Notes: a model not told the origin generated them from the letters alone. A stretch of DNA of 64,000 nt from Rhizobium sp. GN54 (GCF_021026345.1 NZ_JAJNCZ010000005.1:248001-312000); one strand, 5' to 3'. Positions 45,207-55,076 are shown, counted from the first letter of the stretch. A program made the numbers and translations.

Positions 45207-46793
45207 TCAATTCGCATGCCGGATAAAACCAATGCGAGAAAACGCCCCTATTCCGAAAAAAATTGCAACTGCGGACCAAAACCACAGGTTTCGTGACACA
45301 CTGTCATGAATTGCAGGACGTTTTCCCGGTATGGTTGCATCGACAAAGCCTTCCATATTATAAGGAAGCCCTAATACAATCGTGCCTTTTGCGTCCACGA
45401 CGGCTGAAATCCCGGTATTGGCCACCCGTACCAGCGGCAGCCCCGTCTCCACCGAACGCACCTGCGCCTGATGGAAATGCTGGTAGGGCCCCGGGGTGTC
45501 GCCGAACCATGCGTCGTTGGTGACGTTCAGCAGGGCATCGGTCGAATAGGCGGCGGCCTCGATCTCGTCGGGAAAGATCGCCTCGTAGCAGACCATCGGG
45601 TAGAACGAGCGGTTCGACGGCAGCGCCAGCACCTGATGCGCGCGCGCTGCCGAAAAGCCGCCCGGCAGCGAGGCGACGGCGGTGACGCCCCAGGAGTTCA
45701 AGAGTTCCTCGAACGGCATGTATTCGCCGAAGGGCACGAGATGCACCTTGTCGGTCGCGCCCAGGATCTGGCCGGTCCCGTCGATCGCATAGATGGAGTT
45801 GTAGTAGCGCGGCTCCTTGCCGGCGCCCGCGTCCTCGGTCCGCACGGCGCCTGCGATCAGCACCTGATCGTCCTCCAGCACGGCGGCGATCCGCGTCAGC
45901 GCATCGGGATTGTCCGTCAGGATGAAGGGAATGGATGTCTCCGGCCAGATGATGATGTCCGGCCGCTTCTCGCCCGAGGGCGGAGCGCCGCTGAGCGCCA
46001 GGTGCTTTTCGAAGATCGCCACGCGATTGGCGTCGTCCCACTTGCCGGCCTGGTCGATGTTGGGCTGCACGAGGCGGACGGTCACGTCGGTATCGGCAGG
46101 GTCGGGCACTATCCGAAGCGCATAGAAACCGTAGCCTGCCTGCAACGCCAGAAGCAGCCCGGCGATCGACAGTCCGATCCGCTTGCCCCGTCCCGTCCAC
46201 AGGAGCGCCGGGGCTGCGAAGACGAACACCGCCAGCACGTTCATGCCGGCGACGCCTATGATGCGCGCCGGCTGCATCATCAGCGGGATCGGCATGGCGC
46301 CGTAACCGACGGCATTCCAGGGGAAACCCGTAAACAGGAACGAACGCAACCATTCGGCAAGGCCGAAGGCCGCGGCCAGCGCGAGGATGCGCCCGACGCC
46401 GTCCGACCAGAACATCCGCGCCAGTGCGGCGGCAAGGCCGTAGTAGATGGCCAGGACGGCGGGCAGGCCGACCACCGCCAGCGGCAGTGCCCAGGCGAAC
46501 GCCTCCGCATCGACGAGCAGCGCGTTGCCGAGCCACCAGAGGCTTCCCAGGAAATAGCCGAAGCCGAAGCACCAGCCGACGCGGAATGCCGGCGCGAGCC
46601 TGCGGACGAAGCCCGCGTCGGGATCACCGCTGGCGCCGTCGATCAGCCAGACCAGGATAGGAAAGGAAACGAACAGGGCGGCAAAGAAGCCGAAGGGCTG
46701 CAGCGCCAACACGCCGAACAGGCCCGCCAGGAATGCCGTCAGCGCCCGGCTCCAACCGGACAACAGCATCACCCTCCCCGCCAGACGTGTCAT
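45207..46793 (-). CDS. lnt: Apolipoprotein N-acyltransferase
   Basis: A 528-residue inner-membrane enzyme that adds the third acyl chain to lipoproteins. An N-terminal multi-helix region (residues about 15-210) is followed by a nitrilase-like periplasmic domain with the catalytic triad Glu285 (IIWPETSIPF), Lys349 (ATDKVHLVPFGEYMP) and Cys402 (MVCYEAIFPDE). The C-terminal helix (LWFWSAVAIFFGIGAF) completes the family layout. In Sinorhizobium this gene is actA, needed for acid tolerance. It lies between corC and phrR. Confidence 0.94.
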   Translation of the reverse strand: MTRLAGRVMLLSGWSRALTAFLAGLFGVLALQPFGFFAALFVSFPILVWLIDGASGDPDAGFVRRLAPAFRVGWCFGFGYFLGSLWWLGNALLVDAEAFAWALPLAVVGLPAVLAIYYGLAAALARMFWSDGVGRILALAAAFGLAEWLRSFLFTGFPWNAVGYGAMPIPLMMQPARIIGVAGMNVLAVFVFAAPALLWTGRGKRIGLSIAGLLLALQAGYGFYALRIVPDPADTDVTVRLVQPNIDQAGKWDDANRVAIFEKHLALSGAPPSGEKRPDIIIWPETSIPFILTDNPDALTRIAAVLEDDQVLIAGAVRTEDAGAGKEPRYYNSIYAIDGTGQILGATDKVHLVPFGEYMPFEELLNSWGVTAVASLPGGFSAARAHQVLALPSNRSFYPMVCYEAIFPDEIEAAAYSTDALLNVTNDAWFGDTPGPYQHFHQAQVRSVETGLPLVRVANTGISAVVDAKGTIVLGLPYNMEGFVDATIPGKRPAIHDSVSRNLWFWSAVAIFFGIGAFSRIGFIRHAN

Positions 46794-46934
46794 CCCGCCT
46801 CTCTCGAACCATCGCGAATCAGCGTGGCAAGTCTTTCAAAAAAAACAGCGCTTGTCGCGCGCCGTCGGGTGAATGCCGGGGATGTCGAAACGGCACCGGG
46901 AAAGCGCCGGCCACCCGGCCGGCGCCTGCCGCCC

Positions 46935-48149
46935 TCAGGCGTTGCCTTCAGTCTTGCCGTCCTCGGTGAGCACGTGCTCCTGGGGCGGCGGAAGCTGCCC
47001 CTCGCCTTCCGGCCGCGCCAGACGCCTTCGCGTGGGCGACGAGCGCTTGCGGGTGATGCGCACGCGCTTGACGCGCCTGGGATCGGCATCGAGCACGTGG
47101 AACTCGAACCCCGGCAGCGCCTGCACGACCTCGCCGCGCACCGGAATGCGGCCGAGCGAACCGAAGATCAGGCCGCCCAGCGTGTCGGCATCCTCGAGCT
47201 GCTCGCGAATGTCGAAGTCGCGGCCGACCGTCTCGGCAAGCTCCTCGAGTTCGGCACGCGCATCGGCGATGAAGACGTCGTCCGAAACGCGCGTGATCAT
47301 CGCCTGGTCGTCGTCGTGCTCGTCCTCGATGTTGCCCACGACCATCTCGACGATGTCCTCGAGCGAAGCCAGACCGTCGGTGCCGCCGTATTCGTCGATC
47401 ACCAGCGCCATCTGCGTGCGCGTCGCCTGCATCCGTCCCATCAGGTCGGAGGCCAGCATGGAGGGCGGCACGAACAGAACGGGGCGGATGATGCCGGCCT
47501 CGACGACCGTCTTGGTCAGGTCGATCCGGGCAAGGTCAAACTCAGGCTTCGGCGTCTTTGCCGGCTTGTCGCCCGCCACGGCCGCGGCAACGCCGTTCGT
47601 CGCCTTGGCACCGGCTGTCGATTTGCCGCTGATCGCCACCCTGGAGGAGGCGGCGGCCTTCGCGCCGTTGCGCCGCTTGTTGCGCGCCTGCTTGGTGACA
47701 TAGGCGAGAAGGTCGCGGATGTGGACCATGCCGCGCGGATCGTCGAGGCTATCGCAATAGACCGGCATGCGCGAATGGCCGGATTCCTCGAAGATCATCA
47801 TCAACTCGCCGATGGTGATCTCCTGCTCCACCGCCTCGATGTCGGCACGCGGAACCATCACGTCCTCGACCCGGACCTCGCGGAAACGGAGAATGTTGTG
47901 AAGCATCGCCCGTTCCTCGGGCGAGAAGGCAGCATCCCCTTCGGGGGCCGGGGTCCTCAACGCTTCGGCCAGGTCGTGGCGAAGCGACGACGCATCGCTG
48001 CTTCTGAAGAAGCGCATCGCGCGTGACCAGAAATTCCTTGCCGGACTCGCCTGCGGTTCCGGCCTGGGCGTACTGCCCCCGTCGTCCTGTTCCGAGGCGT
48101 CGGCCTCGTTGGTATCAGCCGAAAGCGGCTGTGATCTCAAATCGCTCAT
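46935..48149 (-). CDS. corC: CorC/HlyC-family CBS-domain transporter-associated protein
   Basis: A 404-residue cytosolic protein with two CBS domains and a C-terminal CorC_HlyC domain (DVFIADARAELEELAETVG, DADTLGGLIFGSLGRIPVRGEVV). The first CBS motif is VEDVMVPRADIEAV with HSRMPVYCDSLDD; the second begins IRPVLFVPPSMLASDL with DEYGGTDGLASLEDIVE. Between them is an unusual Ala/Lys-rich insertion at about residues 154-205. It belongs to the conserved ybeY-phoH-corC-lnt block, linked to ribosome maturation and divalent-metal handling. No membrane helix is seen. Confidence 0.93.
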   Translation of the reverse strand: MSDLRSQPLSADTNEADASEQDDGGSTPRPEPQASPARNFWSRAMRFFRSSDASSLRHDLAEALRTPAPEGDAAFSPEERAMLHNILRFREVRVEDVMVPRADIEAVEQEITIGELMMIFEESGHSRMPVYCDSLDDPRGMVHIRDLLAYVTKQARNKRRNGAKAAASSRVAISGKSTAGAKATNGVAAAVAGDKPAKTPKPEFDLARIDLTKTVVEAGIIRPVLFVPPSMLASDLMGRMQATRTQMALVIDEYGGTDGLASLEDIVEMVVGNIEDEHDDDQAMITRVSDDVFIADARAELEELAETVGRDFDIREQLEDADTLGGLIFGSLGRIPVRGEVVQALPGFEFHVLDADPRRVKRVRITRKRSSPTRRRLARPEGEGQLPPPQEHVLTEDGKTEGNA

Positions 48150-48161
48150 CGTTCCAAACTG

Positions 48162-48665
48162 TCAAACCGGGTCGTCCCCGTACGGATCAGATAGGCCAAG
48201 CTCGCCCAAAATGCGAGTCTCCAGCCCTTCCATTTCTTCGGCCTCGTCGGTTTCCATATGATCATAACCGAAGAGGTGCAGAAATCCATGCACCAAAAGA
48301 TGCGTCAGGTGCTCCTCGAACGGCTTGCCCATTTCGGCCGCCTCGCGCACCAGCGTCTCGTGCGCCAGGATGATATCGCCGAGCATCGGGCCCGGCATGT
48401 CGCCCGGCTGGACCGGAAAGGCGGGGAAGGACAGCACGTTGGTCGGCTTGTCCTGCCCGCGCCATTCGGCATTGATCGCGCGGATCGAGGCGTCGTCGGT
48501 GAAGAGCAGCGACAGTTCGGCCGGCGTGTCCGGCAGGGGCTGCCCCTCTTCGCGCGCGAGATGACGCGCGGCTGCGCCGATGACGCGCTCGCTCATGGAG
48601 AGGAGCGTCTTCTCGGCGGGCCAGGGACCCGCCTCGACGCTGATCTGTATCTCGATTTCGCTCAT
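48162..48665 (-). CDS. ybeY: Endoribonuclease YbeY
   Basis: A 167-residue single-strand endoribonuclease needed for 16S rRNA 3' maturation and quality control. The zinc site is [15 protein letters not shown] (three histidines). [10 protein letters not shown] and [14 protein letters not shown] match the family. It overlaps no neighbour; phoH starts upstream and corC follows 12 bases downstream, so translation is likely coupled. In Sinorhizobium it is required for symbiosis. Confidence 0.95.
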   Translation of the reverse strand: MSEIEIQISVEAGPWPAEKTLLSMSERVIGAAARHLAREEGQPLPDTPAELSLLFTDDASIRAINAEWRGQDKPTNVLSFPAFPVQPGDMPGPMLGDIILAHETLVREAAEMGKPFEEHLTHLLVHGFLHLFGYDHMETDEAEEMEGLETRILGELGLSDPYGDDPV

Positions 48666-48686
48666 CGATCCTTGGGCAGGGCCGCC

Positions 48687-49742
48687 TCAGCGGTCCATAT
48701 GCTCGCTTTCGTCCTGAACGGCGCTCTGGGATTCGTAGGCCCGAACGATCCGCGCCACCATCGGATGACGGACGACGTCGACGTCCTTGAACCGCACCAC
48801 CGAAACGCCCTCGACGCCGCGCAGGATCTGCAACGCTTCGACCAAGCCGGATTTCATGCCGCGCGGCAAATCGATCTGGCTCGGGTCGCCGGTGACGATC
48901 ATGCGGCCGTTCTCGCCGAGGCGGGTGAGGAACATCTTCATCTGCATCGAGGTCGTGTTCTGCGCCTCGTCGAGGATGACGGCGGCATTGGCCAGCGTCC
49001 GCCCGCGCATGAAGGCGAGCGGAGCGATCTCGATGACACCGGCGGTGATGGCGCGTTCGACCTTGTCGCCCGGCATCATGTCATAGAGCGCATCGTAGAG
49101 CGGCCGCAGGTAGGGGTCGACCTTCTCCTTCATGTCGCCGGGCAGGAAGCCGAGCCGCTCGCCCGCCTCGACCGCCGGTCGCGACAGCACGATCCGGTCG
49201 ACCGCACCGCGCTCCAGGAGTTGCGCCGCATAGGCGACGGCGAGATAGGTCTTGCCGGTACCGGCGGGCCCGACACCGAAGACGAGCTCGGAGCGCTCCA
49301 TTGCGCGGATATAGGCATCCTGCGTCGGCGTGCGGGCGACGATCGTCTTCTTGCGGGTGGAGATCTGCGACATGGTCAGCTTGGCCTTGCGCTCCATGGT
49401 CGGCAGCAGGAGCTGGTCATCGGCGGCAACGGCCATGCGGATCGCGCCTTCGACGTCGGAGAGCTCAACCGAGCCGCCGCTCTGCAGCCGTCCGTAGAGA
49501 TAGTCGAGCGCGCGGCGGGCCTGGTTGGTCGCCACGATGTCGCCGCTAATGGAGACCGAGTTGCCGCGGGGCCGCGCCTCGACCTGCAGCCGCTGTTCCA
49601 GAAGCTTCAGGTTCTGGTCGAACTGACCGAAGAGTTCGCTTGCGTATCGGTTGTTTTCGAAGGTGAGCACGAAGTGATTTGCGTCTGTCGCAGGCGGTTT
49701 CGACTGGCGCGGCGATGTCGTCATCAATTCGTGTCCGTTCAA
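48687..49742 (-). CDS. phoH: PhoH-like ATPase
   Basis: A 351-residue P-loop protein (YbeZ type). Walker A is GPAGTGKTYLAVAYA, Walker B VILDEAQNTT and the further motif VTGDPSQIDLPRGMKSGL. A KH-like region near the N-terminus (VEARPRGNSVSISGDIVATNQARRALDYLY) suggests RNA binding. It partners with YbeY in rRNA work in other bacteria. The start is uncertain: the TTG at 49742 has GGGAGC before it; the ATG at 49724 is the alternative. Confidence 0.9.
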   Translation of the reverse strand: MNGHELMTTSPRQSKPPATDANHFVLTFENNRYASELFGQFDQNLKLLEQRLQVEARPRGNSVSISGDIVATNQARRALDYLYGRLQSGGSVELSDVEGAIRMAVAADDQLLLPTMERKAKLTMSQISTRKKTIVARTPTQDAYIRAMERSELVFGVGPAGTGKTYLAVAYAAQLLERGAVDRIVLSRPAVEAGERLGFLPGDMKEKVDPYLRPLYDALYDMMPGDKVERAITAGVIEIAPLAFMRGRTLANAAVILDEAQNTTSMQMKMFLTRLGENGRMIVTGDPSQIDLPRGMKSGLVEALQILRGVEGVSVVRFKDVDVVRHPMVARIVRAYESQSAVQDESEHMDR

Positions 49743-49770
49743 GCGGCAACGCTCCCTTGCTGTCCGCCCC

Positions 49771-51171
49771 TCAACCAATCGCCTCGGCGAAAAGGCTGTT
49801 CGGGCCGGCACCGGTGATTCGTACCCTTATAATGTCACCGATTTCGGAGCCGTTTGCATCAACATTAACAGGGTGCAGCCAAGGCGATCGTCCGACGAGC
49901 TGGCCGGGCATCCGGCCCGGTTTTTCGAGCAGAAGATCGATCTCCTTGCCAACGCATCCTGCAGCGAAAGCTCTCTGCTGCTCGAACAGCAGCGCCTGCA
50001 GCCTCTCGAGGCGCTCGGACTTTACACCCTCGGCAACGTGTCCGTCCATCTCCGCACCCGGCGTACCCGGCCGGATCGAGTATTTGAAGGAGAAGGCCTG
50101 CGCATAGCTGACCTTGTGGACAAGTGCCATCGTGTCTTCGAAGTCCTCGTCCGTCTCGCCGGGGAAGCCGACGATGAAGTCGCCGGAAATGGCGAGATCC
50201 GGCTGGACGGCGCGGATGCGTTCGATCAGGGCGACATAGTCGGCGGCCGTATGGCGCCGGTTCATCGCCTTCAGGATCCGATCGGATCCGGACTGCACCG
50301 GCAGGTGCAGGTAGGGCATCAGCTTCGGCAGGTCGCGGTGAGCAGCGATCAGCCCCTCGTCCATGTCGCGCGGATGGCTGGTGGTGTAGCGGATGCGGGC
50401 CAGCCCCTCGATCTCCGACAGGCGGGCCAGGAGGGCACCGAGCCCCATCTCCGCGCCGTCTCCGCCTTCGCCATGCCAGGCGTTGACGTTCTGGCCGAGC
50501 AGCGTGATCTCGCGCACGCCCGCATCGACCAAACGCTCGGCCTCCGCCACGATCTGGGAAAGCGGCCGGGAGACCTCGGAGCCGCGGGTGTAGGGCACGA
50601 CGCAGAAGGTGCAGAACTTGTCGCAGCCTTCCTGCACGGTCAGGAACGCGGCGACGCCGCGGGCACGCGACTGCGCCTTCCTCGGGGCCGGCAGATGCTC
50701 GAACTTGTCCTCGATCGCATAGTCCGTATCGACGACGCGCTCGCCCTCCTTGGCGCGCCTGAGCGCCTCGGGGAGGCGATGATAGGTCTGCGGGCCGATC
50801 ACGAGGTCGACAGCCGGCGCCCGGCGCAGGATCTCGCTGCCCTCGGCCTGGGCGACGCAGCCGGTGACGCCGATCACGAATTCGCGACCGTCCTTGGCCC
50901 GCGCCTTCTTCATGTCGCGCAGGCGCCCGAGTTCGGAGTAGACCTTCTCCGCCGCCTTCTCGCGAATGTGACAGGTGTTGAGGAGCACGAGGTCGGCGTC
51001 CTCCAGCGTCGTCGTCGGCTCGTAGCCGTCCTTCGACAGCGCGTCCGTCATGCGCTCGCTGTCGTAGACGTTCATCTGGCAGCCATAGGTCTTCACGAAC
51101 ACCTTTCGGCTGTTGCGTGAAACAGGTGCCGGCTGCGAGGCCTCGTCGATTGCGGAAATCTGGTCTGTCAT
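49771..51171 (-). CDS. miaB: tRNA-2-methylthio-N6-dimethylallyladenosine synthase
   Basis: A 466-residue radical-SAM methylthiotransferase acting on i6A37 of tRNA. The N-terminal auxiliary-cluster cysteines are in [21 protein letters not shown] and [10 protein letters not shown]; the radical-SAM cluster is [17 protein letters not shown] (CxxxCxxC). A TRAM domain ends the protein. The start at 51171 ([11 protein letters not shown]) follows GACCCGCCC without an obvious strong site but yields the usual length. It precedes phoH by 28 bases in the same operon. Confidence 0.94.
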   Translation of the reverse strand: MTDQISAIDEASQPAPVSRNSRKVFVKTYGCQMNVYDSERMTDALSKDGYEPTTTLEDADLVLLNTCHIREKAAEKVYSELGRLRDMKKARAKDGREFVIGVTGCVAQAEGSEILRRAPAVDLVIGPQTYHRLPEALRRAKEGERVVDTDYAIEDKFEHLPAPRKAQSRARGVAAFLTVQEGCDKFCTFCVVPYTRGSEVSRPLSQIVAEAERLVDAGVREITLLGQNVNAWHGEGGDGAEMGLGALLARLSEIEGLARIRYTTSHPRDMDEGLIAAHRDLPKLMPYLHLPVQSGSDRILKAMNRRHTAADYVALIERIRAVQPDLAISGDFIVGFPGETDEDFEDTMALVHKVSYAQAFSFKYSIRPGTPGAEMDGHVAEGVKSERLERLQALLFEQQRAFAAGCVGKEIDLLLEKPGRMPGQLVGRSPWLHPVNVDANGSEIGDIIRVRITGAGPNSLFAEAIG

Positions 51172-51255
51172 GGGCGGGTCTTTAGTCGAAAAAGCCCGGG
51201 AATTGAAGCCCTGTCGATCGCGCATCGCCGAACGGGCCGGTTTCGGCGGCTCCGC

Positions 51256-52044
51256 TCACCGGGCGCGCAGCCTGTCGCCCAGCATCGCGCGAATGCGCCG
51301 CTCCACCTCGCGGCTCAGCGCCTTGCGATTGCCGGCCGCATCGTAGGGGATCATCTCGCCGAAATCGACGTCGATCTCGAAGGCGCCTTCCTTCAGGATG
51401 CCGAGCAGGTGCGGCAGCATCTCGATGTCGCCGGGCCAGGCGACGATCGGCCGGTGATAGCGCCCCATCGCCATGCCGTGGATCCCGGTATAGGCGATCG
51501 AGAGGGGCTGGATGAAGACCGTCCCGCCCGGCACCTGGGTCGCCGCGGTGGACGCTGCGCCGAACAGCGAGGTCTTGACCTCCAGCAGCCGGTTTCCATC
51601 CGAGGTCGTGCCTTCCGGAAACAGCACCACGATCTCGCCGTCCGCCATCCGCCGGGCGATCTCGCCCACCTGCTCGCCGGTCTTGCGCTTCTCCTCGCGC
51701 ACGACGAAGATCGAGGCCTGCAGGCGCGCCAGCAGGCCGAACACCGGCCAGTCGCGGACCTCGGACTTGGCGATGTAGACGACGTCGGCGATCGCGCCGA
51801 GCACGAGAATGTCCTGCCAGGAAGCGTGGTTCGCAACGAGCATCAGCGGCCGGCGCTTCTCCAGCGCCCCGTGCACGCGCACTTTCAGCCCGAGCAGCGC
51901 GCAAGCCGCGCGATGCCAGAGCCGCGGAATGCGGCGGCGGGGCTTCAGATCGAAGCGGAGGCAGAGAAGCTGGGCCGGCAGCAGGGCCAGCGTCACGATC
52001 GCAAGACAGAGGAGGACAAGGACGATGCGGAGCCAGGCGATCAA
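51256..52044 (-). CDS. olsA: 1-acylglycerol-3-phosphate O-acyltransferase (OlsA/PlsC type)
   Basis: A 262-residue membrane-bound acyltransferase. The N-terminal membrane helix (LRIVLVLLCLAIVTLALLPAQLLCL) is followed by motif I NHASWQD, motif II VVREEKR, motif III FPEGTTSDG and motif IV FIQPLSIAYTG. The position between mur and miaB is that of olsA in Sinorhizobium, where the enzyme acylates lyso-ornithine lipid. A general phosphatidic-acid role is the alternative; the two cannot be told apart from the sequence. Confidence 0.85.
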   Translation of the reverse strand: MIAWLRIVLVLLCLAIVTLALLPAQLLCLRFDLKPRRRIPRLWHRAACALLGLKVRVHGALEKRRPLMLVANHASWQDILVLGAIADVVYIAKSEVRDWPVFGLLARLQASIFVVREEKRKTGEQVGEIARRMADGEIVVLFPEGTTSDGNRLLEVKTSLFGAASTAATQVPGGTVFIQPLSIAYTGIHGMAMGRYHRPIVAWPGDIEMLPHLLGILKEGAFEIDVDFGEMIPYDAAGNRKALSREVERRIRAMLGDRLRAR

Positions 52045-52083
52045 TCAGATCCTGCAAGCAGGCGATGGCATGATGCGACCGCC

Positions 52084-52512
52084 CTACTCGCCCTCCTTCT
52101 TCAGCGGCACGCCGTAGAGCTCGAGGCGGTGATCGACCAGCCGGAAGCCATGCTCGCGGGCGATCTTTTCCTGCAGCGCCTCGATCTCGGGCGAATGGAA
52201 CTCGATGACGGTGCCCGTCTTCAGGTCGATCAGGTGATCGTGATGCTCTTCCGGAACAGTCTCGTAGCGCGAGCGGCCGTCGCGAAAGTCATGGCGCTCG
52301 ATGATACCGGCGTCCTCGAACAGCTTGACGGTGCGGTAGACCGTGGAGATCGAGATGCGCGGATCGACATCGGCGGAGCGGCGATAGAGCTCTTCCACGT
52401 CCGGGTGATCGGCGGAGCTCTCCAGAACGCGGGCGATCACGCGTCGCTGCTCGGTCATGCGCATGCCGCGCTCGACGCAAAGCTCCTCCAGCGTTTTTTC
52501 CACTTCCGTCAT
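52084..52512 (-). CDS. mur: Fur-family regulator (Mur type)
   Basis: A 142-residue metal-dependent repressor. The DNA-binding domain has RMTEQRRVIARVLESSADHPDVEELYRRSADVDPRISISTVYRTVKLFEDAGII; the metal-site HDFRDGRSRYET and EEHHDHLI stretches follow. No CxxC zinc pairs are seen, as in rhizobial Mur proteins, which respond to manganese rather than iron. The start at 52512 (MTEVEKTLEELC) gives the usual length. It is placed upstream of olsA and behind rimI. Confidence 0.9.
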   Translation of the reverse strand: MTEVEKTLEELCVERGMRMTEQRRVIARVLESSADHPDVEELYRRSADVDPRISISTVYRTVKLFEDAGIIERHDFRDGRSRYETVPEEHHDHLIDLKTGTVIEFHSPEIEALQEKIAREHGFRLVDHRLELYGVPLKKEGE

Positions 52513-52580
52513 GTCGTCCCGGTCCCGTCGCAAGCACGTCCAGGGTTCGCAACCGAACATGCGGCCCTGCCAGAAGGGGA

Positions 52581-53075
52581 CTAGCGAAGATCGCGCCGCA
52601 TGACAAGCGCCGTGGACCGGCGACCGGCCTGCTCGTAATAGGCCTTGCGCTCTCCGACCTTGGCAAAGCCGAGCTTCTCGTAGAGCCTGAGCGCTGCAAG
52701 ATTGCCCTCGTCGACCTCGAGGAAGATCTCCTCGGCGCCGCGCATGCGGGCCTCGCGCAGGGCCGCCTGCATCAGCCGCCAGCCGAGCCCGGCACGCTCG
52801 AACCTGACATCGACGCCGATCGTCAGGATCTCCGCCTCGCCGGCCGCCGCGCGCGCCAGCACGAACCCGCCGGAGGGACGGCCGGACGCGTTGGTCTGCC
52901 AGGCGATGAAGCCGAACACGGTGTCCTGCGACAAAAGCGAATGGAACTCACCGTCGCTCCAGGCGCGGGCAAAGCGCGCCTTGTGCAGGCTCGCGATCAC
53001 CCCGCGGTCCTCCGGCTCGATGGGGAAGATCTCGAATTCGGGCGGCCTGCGGAGGAAGAAGTCTGTCAACGACAC
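52581..53075 (-). CDS. rimI: Ribosomal protein S18-alanine N-acetyltransferase (GNAT)
   Basis: A 164-residue GNAT acetyltransferase. The acetyl-CoA binding segment is VDVRFERAGLGWRLMQAALREARMRGAEEIFLEVDEGNLAALRLYEKLGF, with the catalytic-type Glu/Tyr pattern (YEKLGFAKVGERKAYYE). It acetylates the N-terminus of ribosomal protein S18. The GTG start at 53075 lies three bases after the tsaB stop, so the two are co-translated, as is common. Confidence 0.9.
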   Translation of the reverse strand: MSLTDFFLRRPPEFEIFPIEPEDRGVIASLHKARFARAWSDGEFHSLLSQDTVFGFIAWQTNASGRPSGGFVLARAAAGEAEILTIGVDVRFERAGLGWRLMQAALREARMRGAEEIFLEVDEGNLAALRLYEKLGFAKVGERKAYYEQAGRRSTALVMRRDLR

Positions 53076-53078
53076 GGA

Positions 53079-53741
53079 TCACACCCTCGCAATGGCAAAA
53101 CCGGCCTGAGGCTTGGCGTCCGGGCCGCGAAGATAGAGCGGCTTCGGCTTGTCGCCAACGGGATCGGCCAGCGCCCCGAGACGGGCCACCGTCTCGATCG
53201 GGATCGGCCGGGAAGGCTCGATCTCGCCGGCGGTCCCGGCAACGAGCGCTGCCGCCGAGCCGATGACGGTTCCCCGGGAGGCTTCGGCCGCCGAGCGCGC
53301 CTCTTCGAGCGACAGGACCTGCGGTGCCGTGATCGCCGATCCGTCGGCGGCAAAGGCCTGGCAATAGGCCTCGCCGCGCTTGGCGTCGATCGCGACGAAC
53401 ACGGGCGCTGCCGGATGGCCGGAAAGATGGCCGGCTGCGATCGCAGCCAGCGTCGAGACGCCGACGGCCGGCACTCCCAGCGCCAGCGACAGCCCGCGGG
53501 CCGCCGCCACGCCGACACGGATGCCGGTGAAGGAGCCGGGCCCGATGGTCACGGCAATCCGGTCGATCGCAGACAATTCGACGCCGGCGCTATCGAGGGC
53601 GGCGTCGACGAACGCCATCAGCCGCTCGGCATGGCCGCGGCCGATATCCTCCCCGGCGAAGCCGAGCGTGACGTTGCTGTCGCTGTCATGGATGGCCGCG
53701 AAGCAGCCGCTGCCGGACGTATCGATCGCCAGCAGGATCAT
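53079..53741 (-). CDS. tsaB: tRNA threonylcarbamoyladenosine biosynthesis protein TsaB
   Basis: A 220-residue ASKHA-fold partner of TsaD that is needed for t6A37 in tRNA. The N-terminal ILLAIDTSGSGCFAAI, IAVTIGPGSFTGIRVGVAAARGLSLALG and VFVAIDAKRGEAYCQAF segments are diagnostic. The catalytic metal site of TsaD is absent, as usual for TsaB. The ATG at 53741 was preferred to a GTG nine bases earlier; neither has a clear ribosome site. rimI follows in the same operon. Confidence 0.92.
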   Translation of the reverse strand: MILLAIDTSGSGCFAAIHDSDSNVTLGFAGEDIGRGHAERLMAFVDAALDSAGVELSAIDRIAVTIGPGSFTGIRVGVAAARGLSLALGVPAVGVSTLAAIAAGHLSGHPAAPVFVAIDAKRGEAYCQAFAADGSAITAPQVLSLEEARSAAEASRGTVIGSAAALVAGTAGEIEPSRPIPIETVARLGALADPVGDKPKPLYLRGPDAKPQAGFAIARV

Positions 53742-53771
53742 CGGTGGCACCCGCGGGAGGGGTGCCGGGAA

Positions 53772-54341
53772 TTACATAACCGCTTCAACTTCCTGAACTT
53801 CCGGTACGAAATGACGCAACAGATTCTGAACGCCGTGCTTCAAGGTGGCGGTTGACGAGGGGCATCCCGAGCAGGCGCCCTTCATGTTGAGATAGACGCG
53901 ACCGTCGCGATAGCCCTTGAAGGTGATATCGCCGCCGTCCTGGGCGACTGCGGGGCGGACGCGGGTCGCGAGCAGTTCCTTGATCGTCGCGACGATCGCT
54001 TCGTCACCCTCGTCGTAGAACTCGCCTTCCTCGCTGTCGTCGCCGCCGAGCGCGCCGCCGGCCATGATCGGCTGGCCGGACATGAAGTGCTCCATGATCG
54101 TGCCGAGGATCGCCGGCTTCAGGTGCTGCCAGTCGGCATTGTCCTTGGTGACGGTGATGAAGTCGTAGCCGAAGAAGACGCCGGTGACGCCGGGGACGCC
54201 GAACAGGCGGGCGGCCAGCGGCGAAGCCGCCTGTGCCTCGGTCTCGTCGCGGAACTCCGCCGTTCCCTCTTCCAGCACGACCTTGCCGGGAAGGAATTTC
54301 AGGGTTGCCGGGTTCGGCGTTGTCTCGGTCTGGATGAACAT
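53772..54341 (-). CDS. nfuA: Iron-sulfur scaffold protein NfuA-like
   Basis: A 189-residue iron-sulfur carrier. The N-terminal domain (MFIQTETTPNPATLKFLPG...) is Scaffold protein Nfu/NifU N. The C-terminal NifU domain has RPAVAQDGGDITFKGYRDGRVYLNMKGACSGCPSSTATLKHGVQNLL, with the CSGC cluster ligands. It probably delivers 4Fe-4S clusters to enzymes such as MiaB nearby. It is upstream of tsaB by 30 bases on the same strand. Confidence 0.94.
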   Translation of the reverse strand: MFIQTETTPNPATLKFLPGKVVLEEGTAEFRDETEAQAASPLAARLFGVPGVTGVFFGYDFITVTKDNADWQHLKPAILGTIMEHFMSGQPIMAGGALGGDDSEEGEFYDEGDEAIVATIKELLATRVRPAVAQDGGDITFKGYRDGRVYLNMKGACSGCPSSTATLKHGVQNLLRHFVPEVQEVEAVM

Positions 54342-54456
54342 CTTCTCGTCTCCATGCCGTCGGGTTCAAGGCTCCGCGGCGAATGTTTAGAACTATTCAA
54401 AAGAAAATAGGCTTTTCCGACCGCCGCATCAAGGCATGGCCGCAGGAATCGTGACC

Positions 54457-54945
54457 TCAGCTCAGCGCGTCGATCTCCTCGTCGGTCAGGGTCTCCGGAA
54501 TGACGGTAACGGGAATCGGGAAAGCGGCGCGGCCGGCGAGCGACGACACCAGGGGTCCCGGCCCCTCCTTGGCCGAACCGGCCGCCAGGACGAGGATCGC
54601 GATGTCCCGGTCCTCCTCGATCTGGGCATTGATCTCGTCGGCCGCGTTCCCCTCGCGGATGACGATCTCCGGTTCGATGCCGAGGCTTTCGCGCACCGAC
54701 TGGGCCGCCTTGGCGACGATGGCCTCGGCCTCCTCGCGCGCCTCGGCGCGCATGATCTCCTCCACGCCCAGCCATTCACGGAAGTCGCCGGCCAGGATCA
54801 CATAGAGCAGCACGACGCCGCCATTGGAGTTCTTCGCACGCGCCGCCGCATAATGCGTGGCGCGCTGGCACTCCGGCGTCTCGTCGACGATCGCCAGGAA
54901 CTTGCGCCGGTGACCCTCCAGGCGTGACTGTCGTGTCGATACCAT
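54457..54945 (-). CDS. Universal stress protein family protein
   Basis: A 162-residue UspA-fold protein. The first strand FLAIVDETPECQRATHYAAARAKNSNGGVVLLYVI and the EIVIREGNAADEINAQIEEDRDIAILVLAAGS segment match the family. The G-2x-G-9x-G-S/T ATP motif is not clear, so ATP binding is doubtful. The function is unknown; it lies between nfuA and trpS as a single gene. Confidence 0.85.
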   Translation of the reverse strand: MVSTRQSRLEGHRRKFLAIVDETPECQRATHYAAARAKNSNGGVVLLYVILAGDFREWLGVEEIMRAEAREEAEAIVAKAAQSVRESLGIEPEIVIREGNAADEINAQIEEDRDIAILVLAAGSAKEGPGPLVSSLAGRAAFPIPVTVIPETLTDEEIDALS

Positions 54946-55076
54946 GTCTCACTCACCTTCGCCCTGATTCCGCCACAGCTTATACCAAATCCGGGCGATG
55001 GGAATTGGCCAGCGGCACCTCCGCTTCCCTCTTCTCCCCTCGGAAGAAGAGGGCCTGCGGCACCGGCGCCGATGTC

